Counted from the first letter of the stretch, positions 43,104 to 54,448 are shown. The stretch is 64,000 nucleotides of DNA from Serratia marcescens subsp. marcescens ATCC 13880 (GCF_017299535.1 NZ_CP071238.1:3038001-3102000); one strand, 5' to 3'. Program-made: numbers and translations. The notes: generated by a model from the sequence alone, not told the origin.

Positions 43104-44798
43104 ATGAGTGCTTCGATAACCGCCGGCGAAAGCCGCGACAACGGCCTGCAGGCCATCTGGAACCGTCTGCGCGCCAACCCGAAAATTCCGTTGCTGGTCG
43201 CCGCTTCCGCCGCGATCGCGATCGTCGTCGCGCTGCTGTTGTGGGTGAAAAGCCCCGACTACCGCGTGCTGTACAGCAATCTGAACGACCGCGACGGCGG
43301 CGCCATCGTCACCCAACTGACGCAGATGAACATCCCTTACCGCTTTGCCGAGAATGGCGCGGCGCTGCTGATCCCGGCGGAAAAGGTGCATGAAACCCGT
43401 CTGCGTCTGGCGCAGCAAGGGCTGCCGAAAGGCGGCGCCGTCGGCTTCGAACTGCTGGATCAGGAAAAATTCGGCATCAGCCAGTTCAGCGAGCAGATTA
43501 ACTATCAGCGCGCCCTCGAGGGCGAGCTGTCGCGCACCATCGAATCGCTGGGGCCGGTGCAAAACGCCCGCGTTCACCTGGCGCTGCCTAAACCTTCGCT
43601 GTTCGTGCGCGAACAGAAATCCCCTTCCGCCTCGGTAACGCTCACCCTGCAACCCGGCCGTGCGCTGGACGACGGCCAGATCAACGCCATCGTTTATATG
43701 GTGTCGAGCAGCGTCGCCGGCCTGCCGCCGGGCAACGTGACCGTGGTCGATCAGGCCGGCCGCCTGCTGACCCAGTCCGACGGCACCGGGCGCGATCTCA
43801 ACGCTTCGCAGCTGAAATACGCCAACGAAGTGGAAAACGGCTTCCAGCGCCGCATCGAAGCGATCCTCGCCCCGGTGGTCGGCAGCGCCAACGTGCGTGC
43901 GCAGGTCACAGCGCAGATCGACTTCGCCACGCGCGAGCAAACCGATGAACAATACCAGCCGAACCAGCAGCCGGACAAAGCCGCTATCCGCTCCCAGCAA
44001 ACCAGCCTGAGCGAACAGATCGGCGGGCCGCAGGTGGGTGGCGTGCCAGGCGCGCTGTCCAACCAACCGAGCGCGCCGGCCACCGCGCCGATTGAAACCG
44101 CCAAGCCCGCGGCAGTCAACAATGCCAACGCCACCGCGCAAAACGCCGCAACCACCCGCAGCGCGGCGGCCAGCGGCGTGCCGCAAAATACCCGACGCGA
44201 CGCGACCACCAACTACGAGCTCGATCGCACCATCCGCCATACCCAGCACAAAGCCGGCACCGTGCAGCGTCTGTCGGTCGCCGTGGTGGTCAACTACCTG
44301 GGCACCGGTAAAGACGGCAAACCGCAGCCGATGGGCAAAGAGCAGTTGGCGCAGATCGAAGCGCTGGTGCGTGAAGCGATGGGCTACTCCAGCAGCCGTG
44401 GCGATACCCTGAACGTGGTCAATACGCCGTTTACCGACACTCAGGTGACCGGTGGCGAACTGCCGTTCTGGCAAAGCCAGTCGTTTATCGATCGCCTGAT
44501 CGACGCGGGCCGCTATTTGCTGGTGCTGCTGGTGGCCTGGCTGCTGTGGCGCAAACTGGTGCGGCCGCAGCTGCAACAGCGCCAGGCCGCGCAACAGGCC
44601 GCCATCGCCGCCGCCAACGCCCCTGCCGCCAAAGCGGTCGACAGCAACAAACCGAGCAACGAGGAGCTGGCGCAGCGTCGCAAATCGCAGCAGCGCGTCA
44701 GCGCAGAAGTCCAGAGCCAGCGGATCCGCGATCTGGCTGACAAAGACCCGCGCGTGGTCGCTCTGGTAATCCGCCAATGGATGAGTAACGAGATATGA
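43104..44798 (+). CDS. fliF: Flagellar MS-ring protein FliF
   Basis: A 564-residue protein with two membrane helices: one near residues 30-50 ([21 protein letters not shown]) and one near residues 455-475 ([12 protein letters not shown]). Between them are the YscJ-like ring-building domains ([45 protein letters not shown]). The C-terminal FliG-binding tail ends [16 protein letters not shown]. It forms the base ring in the inner membrane. It heads the large fliF-R run and overlaps fliG by four bases. Confidence 0.98.
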   Translation: MSASITAGESRDNGLQAIWNRLRANPKIPLLVAASAAIAIVVALLLWVKSPDYRVLYSNLNDRDGGAIVTQLTQMNIPYRFAENGAALLIPAEKVHETRLRLAQQGLPKGGAVGFELLDQEKFGISQFSEQINYQRALEGELSRTIESLGPVQNARVHLALPKPSLFVREQKSPSASVTLTLQPGRALDDGQINAIVYMVSSSVAGLPPGNVTVVDQAGRLLTQSDGTGRDLNASQLKYANEVENGFQRRIEAILAPVVGSANVRAQVTAQIDFATREQTDEQYQPNQQPDKAAIRSQQTSLSEQIGGPQVGGVPGALSNQPSAPATAPIETAKPAAVNNANATAQNAATTRSAAASGVPQNTRRDATTNYELDRTIRHTQHKAGTVQRLSVAVVVNYLGTGKDGKPQPMGKEQLAQIEALVREAMGYSSSRGDTLNVVNTPFTDTQVTGGELPFWQSQSFIDRLIDAGRYLLVLLVAWLLWRKLVRPQLQQRQAAQQAAIAAANAPAAKAVDSNKPSNEELAQRRKSQQRVSAEVQSQRIRDLADKDPRVVALVIRQWMSNEI

Positions 44799-45787
44799 GC
44801 CTGACCGGAACCGACAAAAGCGCCATCTTGCTGATGACGCTGGGTGAAGATCGCGCGGCGGAGGTGTTCAAACACCTCTCCTCGCGCGAAGTACAGCTGC
44901 TGAGCGGCACCATGGCCGGCATGAGCCAGGTTTCACACAAACAGCTCGGCGAAATACTGACCGAGTTTGAAGACGACGCCGAGCAATACGCGGCGCTGAG
45001 CGTCAACGCCAGCGACTACCTGCGCTCGGTGCTGGTCAAGGCGCTGGGCGAAGAGCGCGCCGCCAGCCTGCTGGAAGACATTCTCGAATCGCGCGAAACC
45101 ACCACCGGCATGGAAACGCTCAACTTTATGGAGCCGCAGAGCGCCGCCGATCTGATCCGCGACGAACACCCGCAGATCATCGCCACTATTTTGGTGCACC
45201 TCAAACGCGGCCAGGCGGCGGACATCCTGGCCCTGTTCGACGAACGCCTGCGCAACGACGTGATGCTGCGTATCGCCACCTTCGGCGGCGTGCAGCCGGC
45301 GGCGTTGGCGGAGCTGACCGAAGTGCTGAACAACCTGCTCGACGGCCAGAACCTCAAGCGCAGCAAAATGGGCGGGGTGCGCACCGCCGCCGAGATCATC
45401 AACCTGATGAAAACCCAGCAGGAAGAAGCGGTCATCGACGCGATGCGCGAATACGACGGCGAGCTGGCGCAGAAGATCATCGACGAGATGTTCCTGTTCG
45501 AAAACCTGGTGGAAGTCGACGATCGCAGCATCCAGCGCCTGCTGCAGGAAGTGGAAGGCGAGTCGCTGCTGATCGCGTTGAAAGGCGCCGAACAGCCGCT
45601 GCGCGAGAAGTTCCTCAAGAACATGTCGCAACGCGCCGCCGACATCCTGCGCGACGATCTGGCCAACCGTGGGCCGGTGCGCATGTCGCAGGTGGAGAAC
45701 GAGCAGAAAGCCATCCTGTTGGTGGTAAGACGCCTGGCGGAAACCGGCGAAATGATCATCGGCGGCGGCGAGGACACCTATGTCTGA
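44795..45787 (+). CDS. fliG: Flagellar motor switch protein FliG
   Basis: A 330-residue switch protein. The N-terminal FliF-binding domain is followed by the middle domain with the FliM-binding EHPQ motif ([15 protein letters not shown]). The C-terminal domain contains the torque helix ([19 protein letters not shown] ... [31 protein letters not shown]) that interacts with MotA. It couples ion flow to rotation at the cytoplasmic face. Its start overlaps the fliF stop (ATGA). Confidence 0.98.
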   Translation: MSLTGTDKSAILLMTLGEDRAAEVFKHLSSREVQLLSGTMAGMSQVSHKQLGEILTEFEDDAEQYAALSVNASDYLRSVLVKALGEERAASLLEDILESRETTTGMETLNFMEPQSAADLIRDEHPQIIATILVHLKRGQAADILALFDERLRNDVMLRIATFGGVQPAALAELTEVLNNLLDGQNLKRSKMGGVRTAAEIINLMKTQQEEAVIDAMREYDGELAQKIIDEMFLFENLVEVDDRSIQRLLQEVEGESLLIALKGAEQPLREKFLKNMSQRAADILRDDLANRGPVRMSQVENEQKAILLVVRRLAETGEMIIGGGEDTYV

Positions 45788-46484
45788 TCGCATTAACACC
45801 CTGCCCTGGCAGCCCTGGTCGCTCAACGATTTGGGCGAACAGAAACCGGCGTTCGAACTGCCGCCGCTGCCGGATCTCGAACAAAGCGATCCGTCGCCGG
45901 ACGCGCAGGCCGAATTGCAGCAGCAGTTGGCGACGCTGCGGCTGCAGGCCGAGCAACAGGGCCAGCAGTTGGGCTATGCCGACGGCCAGCAAAAAGGCTA
46001 TGAAGCCGGTTTTCAGTCCGGTCTGGAAGAAGGCCGTCAGCAAGGGCTGCTGGAAGCGCAGCAGCAGCAACAGCCGCTGACCGCCCACTGGCAGCAGTTG
46101 GTTACCGAATTCCAGCACACGCTGGACGCGCTCGACAGCGTGATCGCTTCGCGGCTGATGCAACTGGCGTTGACCGCCGCCAAACAGGTGCTGGGCCAGC
46201 CGCCGGTGTGCGACGGCACCGCCCTGCTCGCGCAGATCCAACAGCTGATTCAACAGGAGCCGATGTTCAACGGCAAGCCGCAGCTGCGGGTCCACCCGGA
46301 CGACTACCCACGCGTCGAGCAGCAGTTGGGGGTGACCCTCAGCCTGCACGGCTGGCGCCTGTTGGCGGACGGCGAACTGCATCCGGGCGGCTGCAAGGTC
46401 AGCGCCGAGGAAGGCGATCTCGACGCCAGCCTGGCGACGCGCTGGCATGAACTGTGCCGCCTGGCGGCACCGGGAGAAGTCTGA
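45780..46484 (+). CDS. fliH: Flagellar export ATPase regulator FliH
   Basis: A 234-residue protein with the FliH N-terminal motif ([12 protein letters not shown]), a glutamine-rich coiled coil with GxxxG-like repeats (residues about 45-100), and a C-terminal domain of V-ATPase E-subunit type. It forms a dimer that binds FliI and holds it at the export gate until needed. It overlaps fliG by eight bases and shares a base with the fliI start. Confidence 0.96.
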   Translation: MSDRINTLPWQPWSLNDLGEQKPAFELPPLPDLEQSDPSPDAQAELQQQLATLRLQAEQQGQQLGYADGQQKGYEAGFQSGLEEGRQQGLLEAQQQQQPLTAHWQQLVTEFQHTLDALDSVIASRLMQLALTAAKQVLGQPPVCDGTALLAQIQQLIQQEPMFNGKPQLRVHPDDYPRVEQQLGVTLSLHGWRLLADGELHPGGCKVSAEEGDLDASLATRWHELCRLAAPGEV

Positions 46485-47845
46485 TGACCGCGCGTCTCGG
46501 CCGCTGGCTGAGTTCTCTGGATACGCTGGAAAAACGCATCGCCCGCGCGCCGACGGTGCGCCGCTACGGTCGCCTGACCCGCGCCACCGGGTTGGTGCTG
46601 GAGGCTACCGGCCTGCAGCTGCCGCTCGGGGCGACCTGCCTCATCGAACGGCACGACGCCGGTGAGGTGCAGGAAGTGGAAAGCGAAGTGGTCGGCTTCA
46701 ACGGCCAACGGCTGTTCCTGATGCCGCTGGAAGAAGTCGAAGGCATCGTGCCGGGCGCGCGGGTTTACGCCCGCATCGCGCCGGAAGGCCAAAGCGCCGG
46801 CAAACAGCTGCCGCTCGGCCCGGCGCTGCTGGGGCGCGTGCTGGACGGCAGCGCCAAACCGCTCGACGGCCTGCCTTCGCCGGAAACCGGTTACCGCGCG
46901 CCGCTGATCACCGCGCCGTTCAACCCCTTGCAGCGCACGCCGATCGAGCAGGTGCTGGACGTGGGGGTGCGCACCATCAACGGTCTGCTGACCGTCGGTC
47001 GCGGCCAGCGCATGGGCCTGTTCGCCGGCTCCGGCGTCGGCAAGAGCGTGTTGCTCGGCATGATGGCCCGTTATACCCAGGCGGATGTGATAGTCGTTGG
47101 CCTGATCGGCGAGCGCGGCCGCGAGGTCAAAGACTTTATCGAGAACATTCTCGGCGCCGAAGGCCGGGCGCGCTCGGTGGTGATCGCTGCGCCGGCGGAC
47201 GTGTCGCCGCTGCTGCGCATGCAGGGGGCGGCCTACGCCACCCGCATCGCCGAAGATTTCCGCGATCGCGGGCAGCACGTGTTGCTGATCATGGACTCCC
47301 TTACCCGCTACGCCATGGCGCAGCGTGAGATCGCCCTGGCCATCGGCGAACCGCCGGCGACCAAAGGCTATCCGCCTTCGGTCTTCGCCAAGCTGCCTGC
47401 GCTGGTGGAACGCGCGGGCAACGGCATCAGCGGCGGCGGCTCCATCACCGCCTTCTACACCGTGTTGACCGAAGGGGACGATCAGCAAGATCCGATCGCT
47501 GACTCGGCGCGCGCCATCCTCGACGGCCACGTGGTGCTGTCCCGGCGCCTGGCGGAGGCCGGCCACTACCCGGCGATCGACATCGAAGCGTCAATTAGCC
47601 GCGCCATGACGTCGCTGATCGACGAAGAGCATTACCGCCGGGTACGCACCTTCAAGCAGATGCTGGCCAGCTATCAGCGCAACCGCGATCTGATCAGCGT
47701 CGGCGCCTACGCGGCGGGCAGCGATCCGTTGCTGGACAAAGCGATGACGCTGTACCCGCAGATGGAAGCGTACCTGCAACAGGGCATCTTTGAACGCAGC
47801 GGCTACGATGAAGCCTGTCAACAGCTGCAGCAGTTGATTGTTTAA
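46484..47845 (+). CDS. fliI: Flagellum-specific ATP synthase/export ATPase FliI
   Basis: A 453-residue F1-beta-like ATPase. Walker A is [15 protein letters not shown], Walker B is [17 protein letters not shown], and the family signature [18 protein letters not shown] follows. It energises the flagellar type III export apparatus. I chose the ATG at 46484, which gives the family N-terminus [15 protein letters not shown] and overlaps the fliH stop by one base, over an upstream in-frame start at 46454. Confidence 0.97.
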   Translation: MTARLGRWLSSLDTLEKRIARAPTVRRYGRLTRATGLVLEATGLQLPLGATCLIERHDAGEVQEVESEVVGFNGQRLFLMPLEEVEGIVPGARVYARIAPEGQSAGKQLPLGPALLGRVLDGSAKPLDGLPSPETGYRAPLITAPFNPLQRTPIEQVLDVGVRTINGLLTVGRGQRMGLFAGSGVGKSVLLGMMARYTQADVIVVGLIGERGREVKDFIENILGAEGRARSVVIAAPADVSPLLRMQGAAYATRIAEDFRDRGQHVLLIMDSLTRYAMAQREIALAIGEPPATKGYPPSVFAKLPALVERAGNGISGGGSITAFYTVLTEGDDQQDPIADSARAILDGHVVLSRRLAEAGHYPAIDIEASISRAMTSLIDEEHYRRVRTFKQMLASYQRNRDLISVGAYAAGSDPLLDKAMTLYPQMEAYLQQGIFERSGYDEACQQLQQLIV

Positions 47846-47866
47846 CGTCACCAGAGGCGCACAGCG

Positions 47867-48313
47867 ATGAAATCACAATCCCCCCTGATTACCCTGCGCG
47901 ATCTGGCGCAGGATGCGGTGGAACAGGCCGCGCAACAGCTTGGCCAGGTGCGGCAGGCGCAGCAGGCGGCGGAGCAACAGCTGTCGATGCTGCTCAACTA
48001 TCAGGACGAATATCGCCAGAAGCTGAATCATACGCTTTGCGACGGCATGGACAGCTCTCGCTGGCAAAACTACCAGCAGTTTATCGGCACGCTGGAACAG
48101 GCCATCGACCAGCACCGCCAGCAGCTGCTGCAGTGGGGGCAGAAAGTGGATCATGCGGTGAAGCAATGGCAAGACAAACAACAGCGGCTGAACGCTTTCG
48201 AGACTCTGCATACCCGCGCCATAAATGCGGAGCAGCAGCAGGAGAATAAACGGGATCAAAAACTGATGGATGAGTTCGCTCAACGCAGTGCACAAAGGAA
48301 TATCAACCCATGA
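47867..48313 (+). CDS. fliJ: Flagellar export chaperone FliJ
   Basis: A 148-residue, almost wholly coiled-coil protein (LITLRDLAQDAVEQAAQQLGQ at the start, long Q/E/K-rich helices), as in FliJ. It acts as the central stalk linking the FliI hexamer to FlhA and recycles chaperones. It follows fliI by 21 bases and overlaps the fliK start by four bases. Confidence 0.95.
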   Translation: MKSQSPLITLRDLAQDAVEQAAQQLGQVRQAQQAAEQQLSMLLNYQDEYRQKLNHTLCDGMDSSRWQNYQQFIGTLEQAIDQHRQQLLQWGQKVDHAVKQWQDKQQRLNAFETLHTRAINAEQQQENKRDQKLMDEFAQRSAQRNINP

Positions 48314-49539
48314 ATCTGAACGCCCTGCCCGGCCTGGCCTTACCCGGCGATGCCGGCGGTCTGGCCGAACTGACGTCGGCGCTGGATGAGAGCCAGCTGT
48401 CATCCGCTTTCGCCCAACTGCTCGGCGCACGTTTCGCGCCCGCCGCCGACGGCAAACAGCCGCCGGTCGCACTGAGCACGGACGATGAACGCGCCCCGGC
48501 CCTGAGCCGCAATCAGCTCAATCAACTGCTGGCCACCTTCGGCGAGCGCGGCGGCCTGCTGCCGGGTCTGGCAACCCCAGCCGACGCGCTTTCATCTGAA
48601 GGCGCCGAGAGCGAGACGCTCGTGGCCGGCGATAAACCGGCGCAGCCGCCGATCGCCGCCGCCAAAGAGCTGGATGCCGCGACGCTGCAGGCGCTGTATG
48701 CCATGCTGCCGGCCGCGATCGTCGCCCAGCCTCAGCCAGCCGATGGCCAACGGCCGCTGCCGGTGGAAAACGCTGACGATGCGGCCGCGCTGCAGACCGG
48801 CAATGGCCTGCTGAACATTGCGGCGGCCGGTGATAACACCGCCGCGCGTTCATCGGCATCCCCTGCTCCGACAGGAACAGGCACGAAAACGCCTGCAGCC
48901 GATGGCGATAACGCCACGGCGGCGCTCCCGCAATCGACCAGCGGCGAGCGCGCAAGTGCCGCACAGCCGCTGCCGGCGGGCGATACCCAGCAGCAGCCGA
49001 CGCTCAATCACGCCGTCGCCCTGGCCGCCGCCAGCCCAACGCAAACGGCCGCCCCGGCCGGCTCACTGGTGACGGCGCCGCCTACGCCGCAGTTAAACGC
49101 GCAGTTGGGTAGCCCGGAATGGCAGCAGGCGCTGAACCAACAGGTGCTGATGTTCCATCGCAACGGCCAGCAAAGCGCCGAGCTGCGTCTGCATCCGCAG
49201 GAGCTGGGCGCCTTGCAGATCAAGTTGAAACTGGACGATCAGCAAGCGCAACTGCACATCGCCTCCGCTCACGGCCAGGTGCGCGCGGCGGTGGAAGCGG
49301 CGATGCCGCAACTGCGCCACGCGCTGGCGGAGAGCGGCATCAACCTGGGGCAGAGCAGCGTGGGCGGCGAGTCCACGCCACAATGGCAACAGGCGCAGCA
49401 GCAGGCCTCCAACAGCCAGGGGCGTTCCAGCTATGCTGAACACCCTGGCGATGAGGCTGCGGCCGCCGACGGCGTCAGCGCGCCGATGGCGCTGCAGCGC
49501 ATGGCCAGCGCGGTCAACGGCGTCGATATTTTCGCCTGA
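48310..49539 (+). CDS. fliK: Flagellar hook-length control protein FliK
   Basis: A 409-residue protein with a long Ala/Pro/Gln-rich low-complexity N-terminal and middle part (about residues 1-260) acting as the molecular ruler. The conserved C-terminal substrate-switch domain (about residues 265-355) contains LNQQVLMFHRNGQQSAELRLHPQELGALQIKL. It measures hook length and triggers the switch of FlhB to filament substrates. E. coli FliK is slightly shorter, and the extra length is in the disordered part. Confidence 0.96.
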   Translation: MNLNALPGLALPGDAGGLAELTSALDESQLSSAFAQLLGARFAPAADGKQPPVALSTDDERAPALSRNQLNQLLATFGERGGLLPGLATPADALSSEGAESETLVAGDKPAQPPIAAAKELDAATLQALYAMLPAAIVAQPQPADGQRPLPVENADDAAALQTGNGLLNIAAAGDNTAARSSASPAPTGTGTKTPAADGDNATAALPQSTSGERASAAQPLPAGDTQQQPTLNHAVALAAASPTQTAAPAGSLVTAPPTPQLNAQLGSPEWQQALNQQVLMFHRNGQQSAELRLHPQELGALQIKLKLDDQQAQLHIASAHGQVRAAVEAAMPQLRHALAESGINLGQSSVGGESTPQWQQAQQQASNSQGRSSYAEHPGDEAAAADGVSAPMALQRMASAVNGVDIFA

Positions 49540-49704
49540 GCCGCCGCAAACGCCCAAGCTGGCACCCATTTGCGCGTCTATTCAGGCTATTGCACGCCGC
49601 GATAGACGCGATAATACCTTTACATGTCATGCGTGCGGCTTTGCCGCGCGCCATGCCCGCCGCCTCGCCGGCCGCGGGTGGAACAACAGGAATTAGATTT
49701 GGCT

Positions 49705-50190
49705 ATGTCTCAGAACACCCTTCCGGCAGCACCGAAACGCTCCCTTCTGGTCATCCTGCTGGTGTTGATCAGCGTCGTCGCCTGTGGCGCCGCGGGCTAC
49801 AGCTGGTGGCTGCTGCAACAGCATAAAAACGGCGCCGAACCGGCCGCCGCCAAACAGCAACCGCCGGCCGCGCCGGTGTTCATGCCGCTCGACACCTTTA
49901 CCGTCAACCTGGTGACGCCGGACAACAACCCGGATCGCGTGCTGTACATCGGCCTCACGCTGCGTCTGCCGGACGAAAGTACCCGCCGTCAGCTGAACGA
50001 TTTTCTGCCGGAAGTGCGCAGCCGCTTGCTGATGCTGCTCTCCCGCCAGGAAGCGAGCCAGTTGGCCAATGAACAAGGGAAGCAACAGTTGGTGGCGCAG
50101 ATTAAGGACGTGCTCAGCCCGCCGCTGGTTAAGGGACAACCGAAGCAGGTGGTCAGCGACGTGCTGTTCACCGCCTTCATACTGCGGTAA
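49705..50190 (+). CDS. fliL: Flagellar basal body-associated protein FliL
   Basis: A 161-residue inner-membrane protein with a single N-terminal helix ([25 protein letters not shown]) and a periplasmic FliL domain ([12 protein letters not shown] ... [23 protein letters not shown]). It surrounds stator units and supports torque, especially for swarming. I chose the ATG at 49705 ([13 protein letters not shown]), the usual family start; the 49624 start would add unrelated residues. A 165-base gap after fliK may contain an internal promoter. Confidence 0.96.
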   Translation: MSQNTLPAAPKRSLLVILLVLISVVACGAAGYSWWLLQQHKNGAEPAAAKQQPPAAPVFMPLDTFTVNLVTPDNNPDRVLYIGLTLRLPDESTRRQLNDFLPEVRSRLLMLLSRQEASQLANEQGKQQLVAQIKDVLSPPLVKGQPKQVVSDVLFTAFILR

Positions 50191-50195
50191 TCACT

Positions 50196-51200
50196 ATGGG
50201 CGATAGCATTCTTTCACAGGCAGAGATCGACGCCTTGCTCAACGGCGACAGCGCGGGTGATGAACCCGAGGCGGTGGTCGGCAAAGAGAGCGAGGTCAAG
50301 CCTTACGATCCGAACACCCAGCGCCGCGTGGTGCGCGAGCGTCTGCACGCGCTGGAAATCATCAACGAACGTTTTGCCCGGCAGTTCCGCATGGGGTTGT
50401 TCAACCTGCTGCGCCGCAGCCCGGACATTACCGTCGGCCCGATCAAAATCCAGCCGTATCACGAGTTCGCCCGCAACCTGCCGGTGCCGACCAACCTGAA
50501 CCTGGTGCATCTGAATCCGCTGCGCGGCACTGCCCTGTTCGTGTTCGCGCCGAGTCTGGTGTTCATCGCCGTCGACAACCTGTTCGGCGGCGACGGCCGC
50601 TTCCCGACCAAGGTCGAAGGCCGCGAATTCACTCCGACCGAACAGCGGGTGATCAAACGCATGCTGCGCCTGGCGCTGGACGCCTATGGCGACGCCTGGA
50701 GCGCCATCTACAAAATCGACGTGGAATACGTGCGCGCCGAAATGCAGGTGAAGTTCACCAACATCACCACCTCGCCGAACGACATCGTGGTCACCACGCC
50801 GTTCCAGGTGGAGATCGGCGCGCTGACCGGCGAGTTCAACATCTGCATTCCGTTCGCGATGATCGAACCGCTGCGCGAGCTGTTGACCAACCCGCCGCTG
50901 GAAAACTCGCGGCAGGAAGACAGCCACTGGCGCGAAACCCTGGTGAAGCAGGTGCAGCATTCCGAACTGGAACTGATCGCCAACTTCGTCGATATCCCGA
51001 TGCGGCTGTCGAAAGTCCTGAAGCTGCAACCGGGCGATGTATTACCGATAGACAAGCCGGAACGCCTGATCGCCCATGTGGACGGCGTACCGGTTCTGAC
51101 CAGCCAATACGGCACGTTGAACGGGCAATACGCCCTGCGTGTTGAACATTTGATTAACCCTATTTTGAATGCTCTGAGTGAGGAACAGCCCAATGAGTGA
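50196..51200 (+). CDS. fliM: Flagellar motor switch protein FliM
   Basis: A 334-residue C-ring protein. The N-terminal CheY-P-binding peptide is MGDSILSQAEIDALLNGD, the middle FliG-binding domain includes GTALFVFAPSLVFIAVDNLFGGDGRFP, and the C-terminal SpoA domain pairs with FliN. It transmits the chemotaxis signal to reverse rotation. It follows fliL by five bases, and fliN starts inside its 3' end. Confidence 0.98.
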   Translation: MGDSILSQAEIDALLNGDSAGDEPEAVVGKESEVKPYDPNTQRRVVRERLHALEIINERFARQFRMGLFNLLRRSPDITVGPIKIQPYHEFARNLPVPTNLNLVHLNPLRGTALFVFAPSLVFIAVDNLFGGDGRFPTKVEGREFTPTEQRVIKRMLRLALDAYGDAWSAIYKIDVEYVRAEMQVKFTNITTSPNDIVVTTPFQVEIGALTGEFNICIPFAMIEPLRELLTNPPLENSRQEDSHWRETLVKQVQHSELELIANFVDIPMRLSKVLKLQPGDVLPIDKPERLIAHVDGVPVLTSQYGTLNGQYALRVEHLINPILNALSEEQPNE

Positions 51201-51609
51201 TCCTAAGCAACCGTCTGGCGAAGGAAAGGAATCCGTAGACGATCTGTGGGCTGATGCGTTTAACGAGCAGCAGTCTTCAGAGAAATCCGGCGCGAGCACC
51301 GAAGGGGTGTTCAAGTCGCTGGAAGCTCAGGATGCGCTCGGCAGCCTGCAGGATATCGACCTGATCCTGGATATTCCGGTCAAGCTGACCGTGGAACTGG
51401 GGCGCACCAAGATGACCATCAAAGAGCTGTTGCGCCTGTCGCAAGGCTCAGTGGTGGCGCTGGACGGCCTGGCCGGCGAACCGCTGGATATCCTGATCAA
51501 CGGTTACCTGATCGCACAAGGTGAAGTGGTGGTGGTGGCCGACAAGTTCGGCGTGCGCATCACCGACATCATCACCCCCTCCGAACGCATGCGTCGACTG
51601 AGCCGCTGA
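51193..51609 (+). CDS. fliN: Flagellar motor switch protein FliN
   Basis: A 138-residue C-ring protein with a disordered N-terminus and a SpoA domain ([59 protein letters not shown], residues about 55-115). It forms the base of the C ring and binds FliH. The ATG at 51193 lies inside the fliM end, with GAGGAA upstream, and gives the normal family length. Confidence 0.98.
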   Translation: MSDPKQPSGEGKESVDDLWADAFNEQQSSEKSGASTEGVFKSLEAQDALGSLQDIDLILDIPVKLTVELGRTKMTIKELLRLSQGSVVALDGLAGEPLDILINGYLIAQGEVVVVADKFGVRITDIITPSERMRRLSR

Positions 51610-52013
51610 TGACCGCCGCGGCGCCCGTTACCGTCCAAAGCACCCAACACCCCGCCGCGCCGGCCTTGCCGGCCGGTTCGGTGTTGATGCAGGTCAGCAG
51701 CGCGCTCGGCGGCATTCTGCTGCTGATCCTGCTGGCCGGTTGGCTGTTCCGTCGGCTGGGTTTCGCCCCGCAGGCGCGCAACAACAAACTGCTCAACCTG
51801 CGCGCCAGTTGCCAGGTCGGGCAGCGCGAACGCGTGGTGGTGGTGGAAGTCGACGACACCTTGCTGGTATTGGGCGTCACCGCCCAGCAGATCACCCCGC
51901 TGCACACCCTGCCCGCCCCGCCGAAAGACGAGGGCGCGGCCGACGCGGCGACACCGGCGGACTTCCGTCAACTGATGCAAAAAGTTCTGAAACGCCCGGA
52001 AAAATCGGCATGA
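51609..52013 (+). CDS. fliO: Flagellar export protein FliO
   Basis: A 134-residue protein with one membrane helix ([20 protein letters not shown], residues about 33-52) and a small cytoplasmic domain ([26 protein letters not shown]). FliO assists assembly of the FliP ring in the export gate. Its start shares a base with the fliN stop, and its end overlaps fliP by four bases. Confidence 0.95.
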   Translation: MTAAAPVTVQSTQHPAAPALPAGSVLMQVSSALGGILLLILLAGWLFRRLGFAPQARNNKLLNLRASCQVGQRERVVVVEVDDTLLVLGVTAQQITPLHTLPAPPKDEGAADAATPADFRQLMQKVLKRPEKSA

Positions 52014-52771
52014 CCTCGACTCTTCATACCCTCGTCCGCCGCCCGGCGGTTTGGCTCCCCGCCGCCCTGCTGCTGATCAGCCCGGCGGCTTTTGCACAAC
52101 TGCCGGGGCTGATCAGCCAGCCGCTGGCCAATGGCGGCCAAAGCTGGTCGCTGCCGGTGCAGACGCTGGTGCTGTTGACTTCACTGACCTTCCTGCCGGC
52201 CATGCTGCTGATGATGACCAGCTTCACCCGCATCATCATCGTGCTCGGCCTGCTGCGCAACGCGCTGGGCACGCCGTCGGCGCCGCCGAACCAGGTGATG
52301 CTGGGGCTGGCGCTGTTCCTGACCTTCTTCATCATGTCGCCGGTGTTCGACAAGGTTTATCAGGACGCCTATCTGCCGTTCAGCCAGGACAAGATCGGGC
52401 TGGAGGTCGCGCTGGATAAAGGCGCGCAGCCGCTGCGCGAATTCATGCTGCGGCAAACGCGCGAAACCGACCTGGCGCTGTACGCCAGACTGGCCAATCA
52501 GCCGCCGCTGGCCGGCCCGGAAGCGGTGCCGATGCGCATCCTGCTGCCCGCCTACGTCACCAGTGAACTGAAAACCGCCTTCCAGATCGGCTTTACGGTG
52601 TTTATTCCGTTCTTGATCATCGACCTGGTGGTCGCCAGCGTGCTGATGGCGCTGGGGATGATGATGGTGCCGCCGGCCACTATCTCGCTGCCGTTCAAGC
52701 TGATGCTGTTCGTGCTGGTCGATGGCTGGCAGCTGCTGCTCGGCTCGCTGGCGCAGAGCTTCTATTCGTAA
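52010..52771 (+). CDS. fliP: Flagellar type III export gate protein FliP
   Basis: A 253-residue polytopic protein with a cleavable signal peptide (ending AAFA-Q) and the FliP/SctR signatures ([69 protein letters not shown]). It forms the core of the FliPQR gate. The ATG at 52010 overlaps the fliO stop; a frame extension from 51740 has no biological support. Confidence 0.97.
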   Translation: MTSTLHTLVRRPAVWLPAALLLISPAAFAQLPGLISQPLANGGQSWSLPVQTLVLLTSLTFLPAMLLMMTSFTRIIIVLGLLRNALGTPSAPPNQVMLGLALFLTFFIMSPVFDKVYQDAYLPFSQDKIGLEVALDKGAQPLREFMLRQTRETDLALYARLANQPPLAGPEAVPMRILLPAYVTSELKTAFQIGFTVFIPFLIIDLVVASVLMALGMMMVPPATISLPFKLMLFVLVDGWQLLLGSLAQSFYS

Positions 52772-52792
52772 CCCCTGACCGGAGAACGCGAG

Positions 52793-53062
52793 ATGACACC
52801 TGAATCGGTTATGGCGCTCGGCACCGAGGCGATGAAAGTCGCGCTGGCGCTGGCCGCCCCGCTGCTGCTGGCGGCGCTGATCAGCGGCCTGGTCGTCAGC
52901 CTGCTGCAGGCCGCCACCCAGATCAACGAAATGACGCTGTCGTTCATCCCTAAAATTCTGGCGGTGGTGGCCACCATCATCATCGCCGGCCCCTGGATGT
53001 TGAACCTGCTGCTGGACTACATGCGCACCCTGTTCAGCAACCTGCCAACCCTGATCGGCTGA
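52793..53062 (+). CDS. fliQ: Flagellar type III export gate protein FliQ
   Basis: An 89-residue protein with two membrane helices ([24 protein letters not shown] and [23 protein letters not shown]), as in FliQ/SctS. It packs on the outside of the FliP/FliR gate. CGGAGAAC precedes the ATG. Confidence 0.97.
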   Translation: MTPESVMALGTEAMKVALALAAPLLLAALISGLVVSLLQAATQINEMTLSFIPKILAVVATIIIAGPWMLNLLLDYMRTLFSNLPTLIG

Positions 53063-53064
53063 CC

Positions 53065-53847
53065 GTGCTCGCCTTCGACAGCGCCCAACTCACCGTTTGG
53101 CTCAGCCACTATTTTTGGCCGCTGCTGCGCATTCTGGCGCTGATCGGCACCGCGCCGATATTCAGCGAAAAGCAGATCAGCAAAAAGGTCAAAATCGGCC
53201 TTGGCGGGCTGATCGTCATCCTGATCGCGCCGACGCTGCCCGCCAGCAATATCCCGATCTTCTCCGCCGCCGGCCTGTGGCTGGCGATCCAACAGATTCT
53301 GATCGGCGTGGCGCTGGGATTGACCATGCAGTTCGCCTTCGCGGCGGTGCGCCTGGCGGGCGAAGTGATCGGCATGCAGATGGGCCTGTCATTCGCCACC
53401 TTCTTCGATCCCAGCGGCGGCCCGAACATGCCGGTGCTGGCGCGCCTGCTCAACCTGCTGGCGATGCTGCTGTTCCTCAGCTTTGACGGCCATCTGTGGC
53501 TGATTTCGCTGCTGGCGGACAGCTTCCACACCCTGCCTGTCCAAACGCAGCCGCTGAACGGCAACGGCTTCCTGGTGCTGACTCAGGTCGGCTCGCTGAT
53601 CTTCATCAACGGCATGATGCTGGCGCTGCCGCTGATCTGCCTGCTGCTGACGCTCAACATGGCGCTCGGCCTGCTCAACCGCATGACGCCGCAGCTGTCG
53701 GTCTTCGTGATCGGCTTCCCGGTCACCATGACCTTCGGCATCATGACGCTGGGCATGATGATGCCGATGCTGGCGCCGTTCTGCGAACACCTGTTCGGCG
53801 AAGTGTTCGATCGATTGGCGGCGGTGATCGGCGGCATGACCTTCTGA
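53065..53847 (+). CDS. fliR: Flagellar type III export gate protein FliR
   Basis: A 260-residue polytopic protein ([64 protein letters not shown]), typical of FliR/SctT, which completes the export gate with FliP and FliQ. The start is GTG at 53065, two bases after the fliQ stop. This is the last gene of the fliF-R run. In E. coli rcsA and dsrB follow; here they do not. Confidence 0.96.
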   Translation: MLAFDSAQLTVWLSHYFWPLLRILALIGTAPIFSEKQISKKVKIGLGGLIVILIAPTLPASNIPIFSAAGLWLAIQQILIGVALGLTMQFAFAAVRLAGEVIGMQMGLSFATFFDPSGGPNMPVLARLLNLLAMLLFLSFDGHLWLISLLADSFHTLPVQTQPLNGNGFLVLTQVGSLIFINGMMLALPLICLLLTLNMALGLLNRMTPQLSVFVIGFPVTMTFGIMTLGMMMPMLAPFCEHLFGEVFDRLAAVIGGMTF

Positions 53848-54199
53848 ATCCGGCGGCCCCTTCCTTCCCCCTCTTCCGCCTAAGACAAAATGGCAATAAA
53901 AACGCTTTCTTGGGACAAAAGCCTGAGAAACGGCTTTTATCCGGATTAAGGTTCAAATGTCTCCGGCGGCTTGAATAAATAAAACCCCGACCTAGAATAG
54001 ACCCGGCAACAGAAATATCGCTTGTACCACGCTAGCCATCAGCGGCGATAAAAACGTTGACTCCCAAGTGAAAATAAAAAATAACGCAGTCACGCAGGGT
54101 TAAATGCGCGACAGATAACTTACACCCTGAATAAATGCGTCCGGCGCCCGCCGGCTGCAGGGCGCAGCATCGACCTTTGCTAACCACAGGAGCGAGTTC
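53848..54199. other. Intergenic region between fliR and the Sra-like gene
   Basis: This 352-base stretch is AT-rich in its second half. A short A/U-flanked hairpin (AAAAGCC at 53917-53923 with GGCTTTT at 53932-53938) could end the fliR transcript. The promoter of the small gene at 54200 should lie here. No other feature is evident. Confidence 0.45.
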
Positions 54200-54334
54200 A
54201 TGATTAAAGCGAAAAGCAACCGCAAAGCACGCCGGTTATTCGGTTTGACCCACTGGAAAAGCAACAAGTTTAGAGTTTCGTTTACCGAGATGGCCGACGG
54301 CGGAAAATGGAAAGTGGAGAAGAAAAAGAAATAG
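54200..54334 (+). CDS. Small basic Sra-like (ribosome-associated) protein
   Basis: A 44-residue, very basic protein (MIKAKSNRKARRLFGLTHWK start, KVEKKKK end) with AGGAG eight to nine bases before the ATG. The N-terminal pattern KSNR-x-AR-x3-GL-x-H-x2-SN matches what I recall of E. coli Sra (RpsV, a stationary-phase 30S-associated protein of 45 residues). The two diverge after that, so a ribosome- or RNA-binding role is an inference. E. coli sra is not next to flagellar genes. It is a single gene between convergent fliR and flgL transcription units. Confidence 0.65.
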   Translation: MIKAKSNRKARRLFGLTHWKSNKFRVSFTEMADGGKWKVEKKKK

Positions 54335-54448
54335 CAGCGCTATTTATCGTCAGGAAAATAATATCTATCGCGATTTTTCCGCCACTGATTTCAATAATGC
54401 CGTTACGCATTAAACAGCGGTGACAATCTTATTATTACTTTCCTGATG

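Noticed and set aside
43035..44777. A 580-codon minus-strand frame opposite fliF
   Set aside because: Shadow frame of fliF with biased composition and no recognisable domains.
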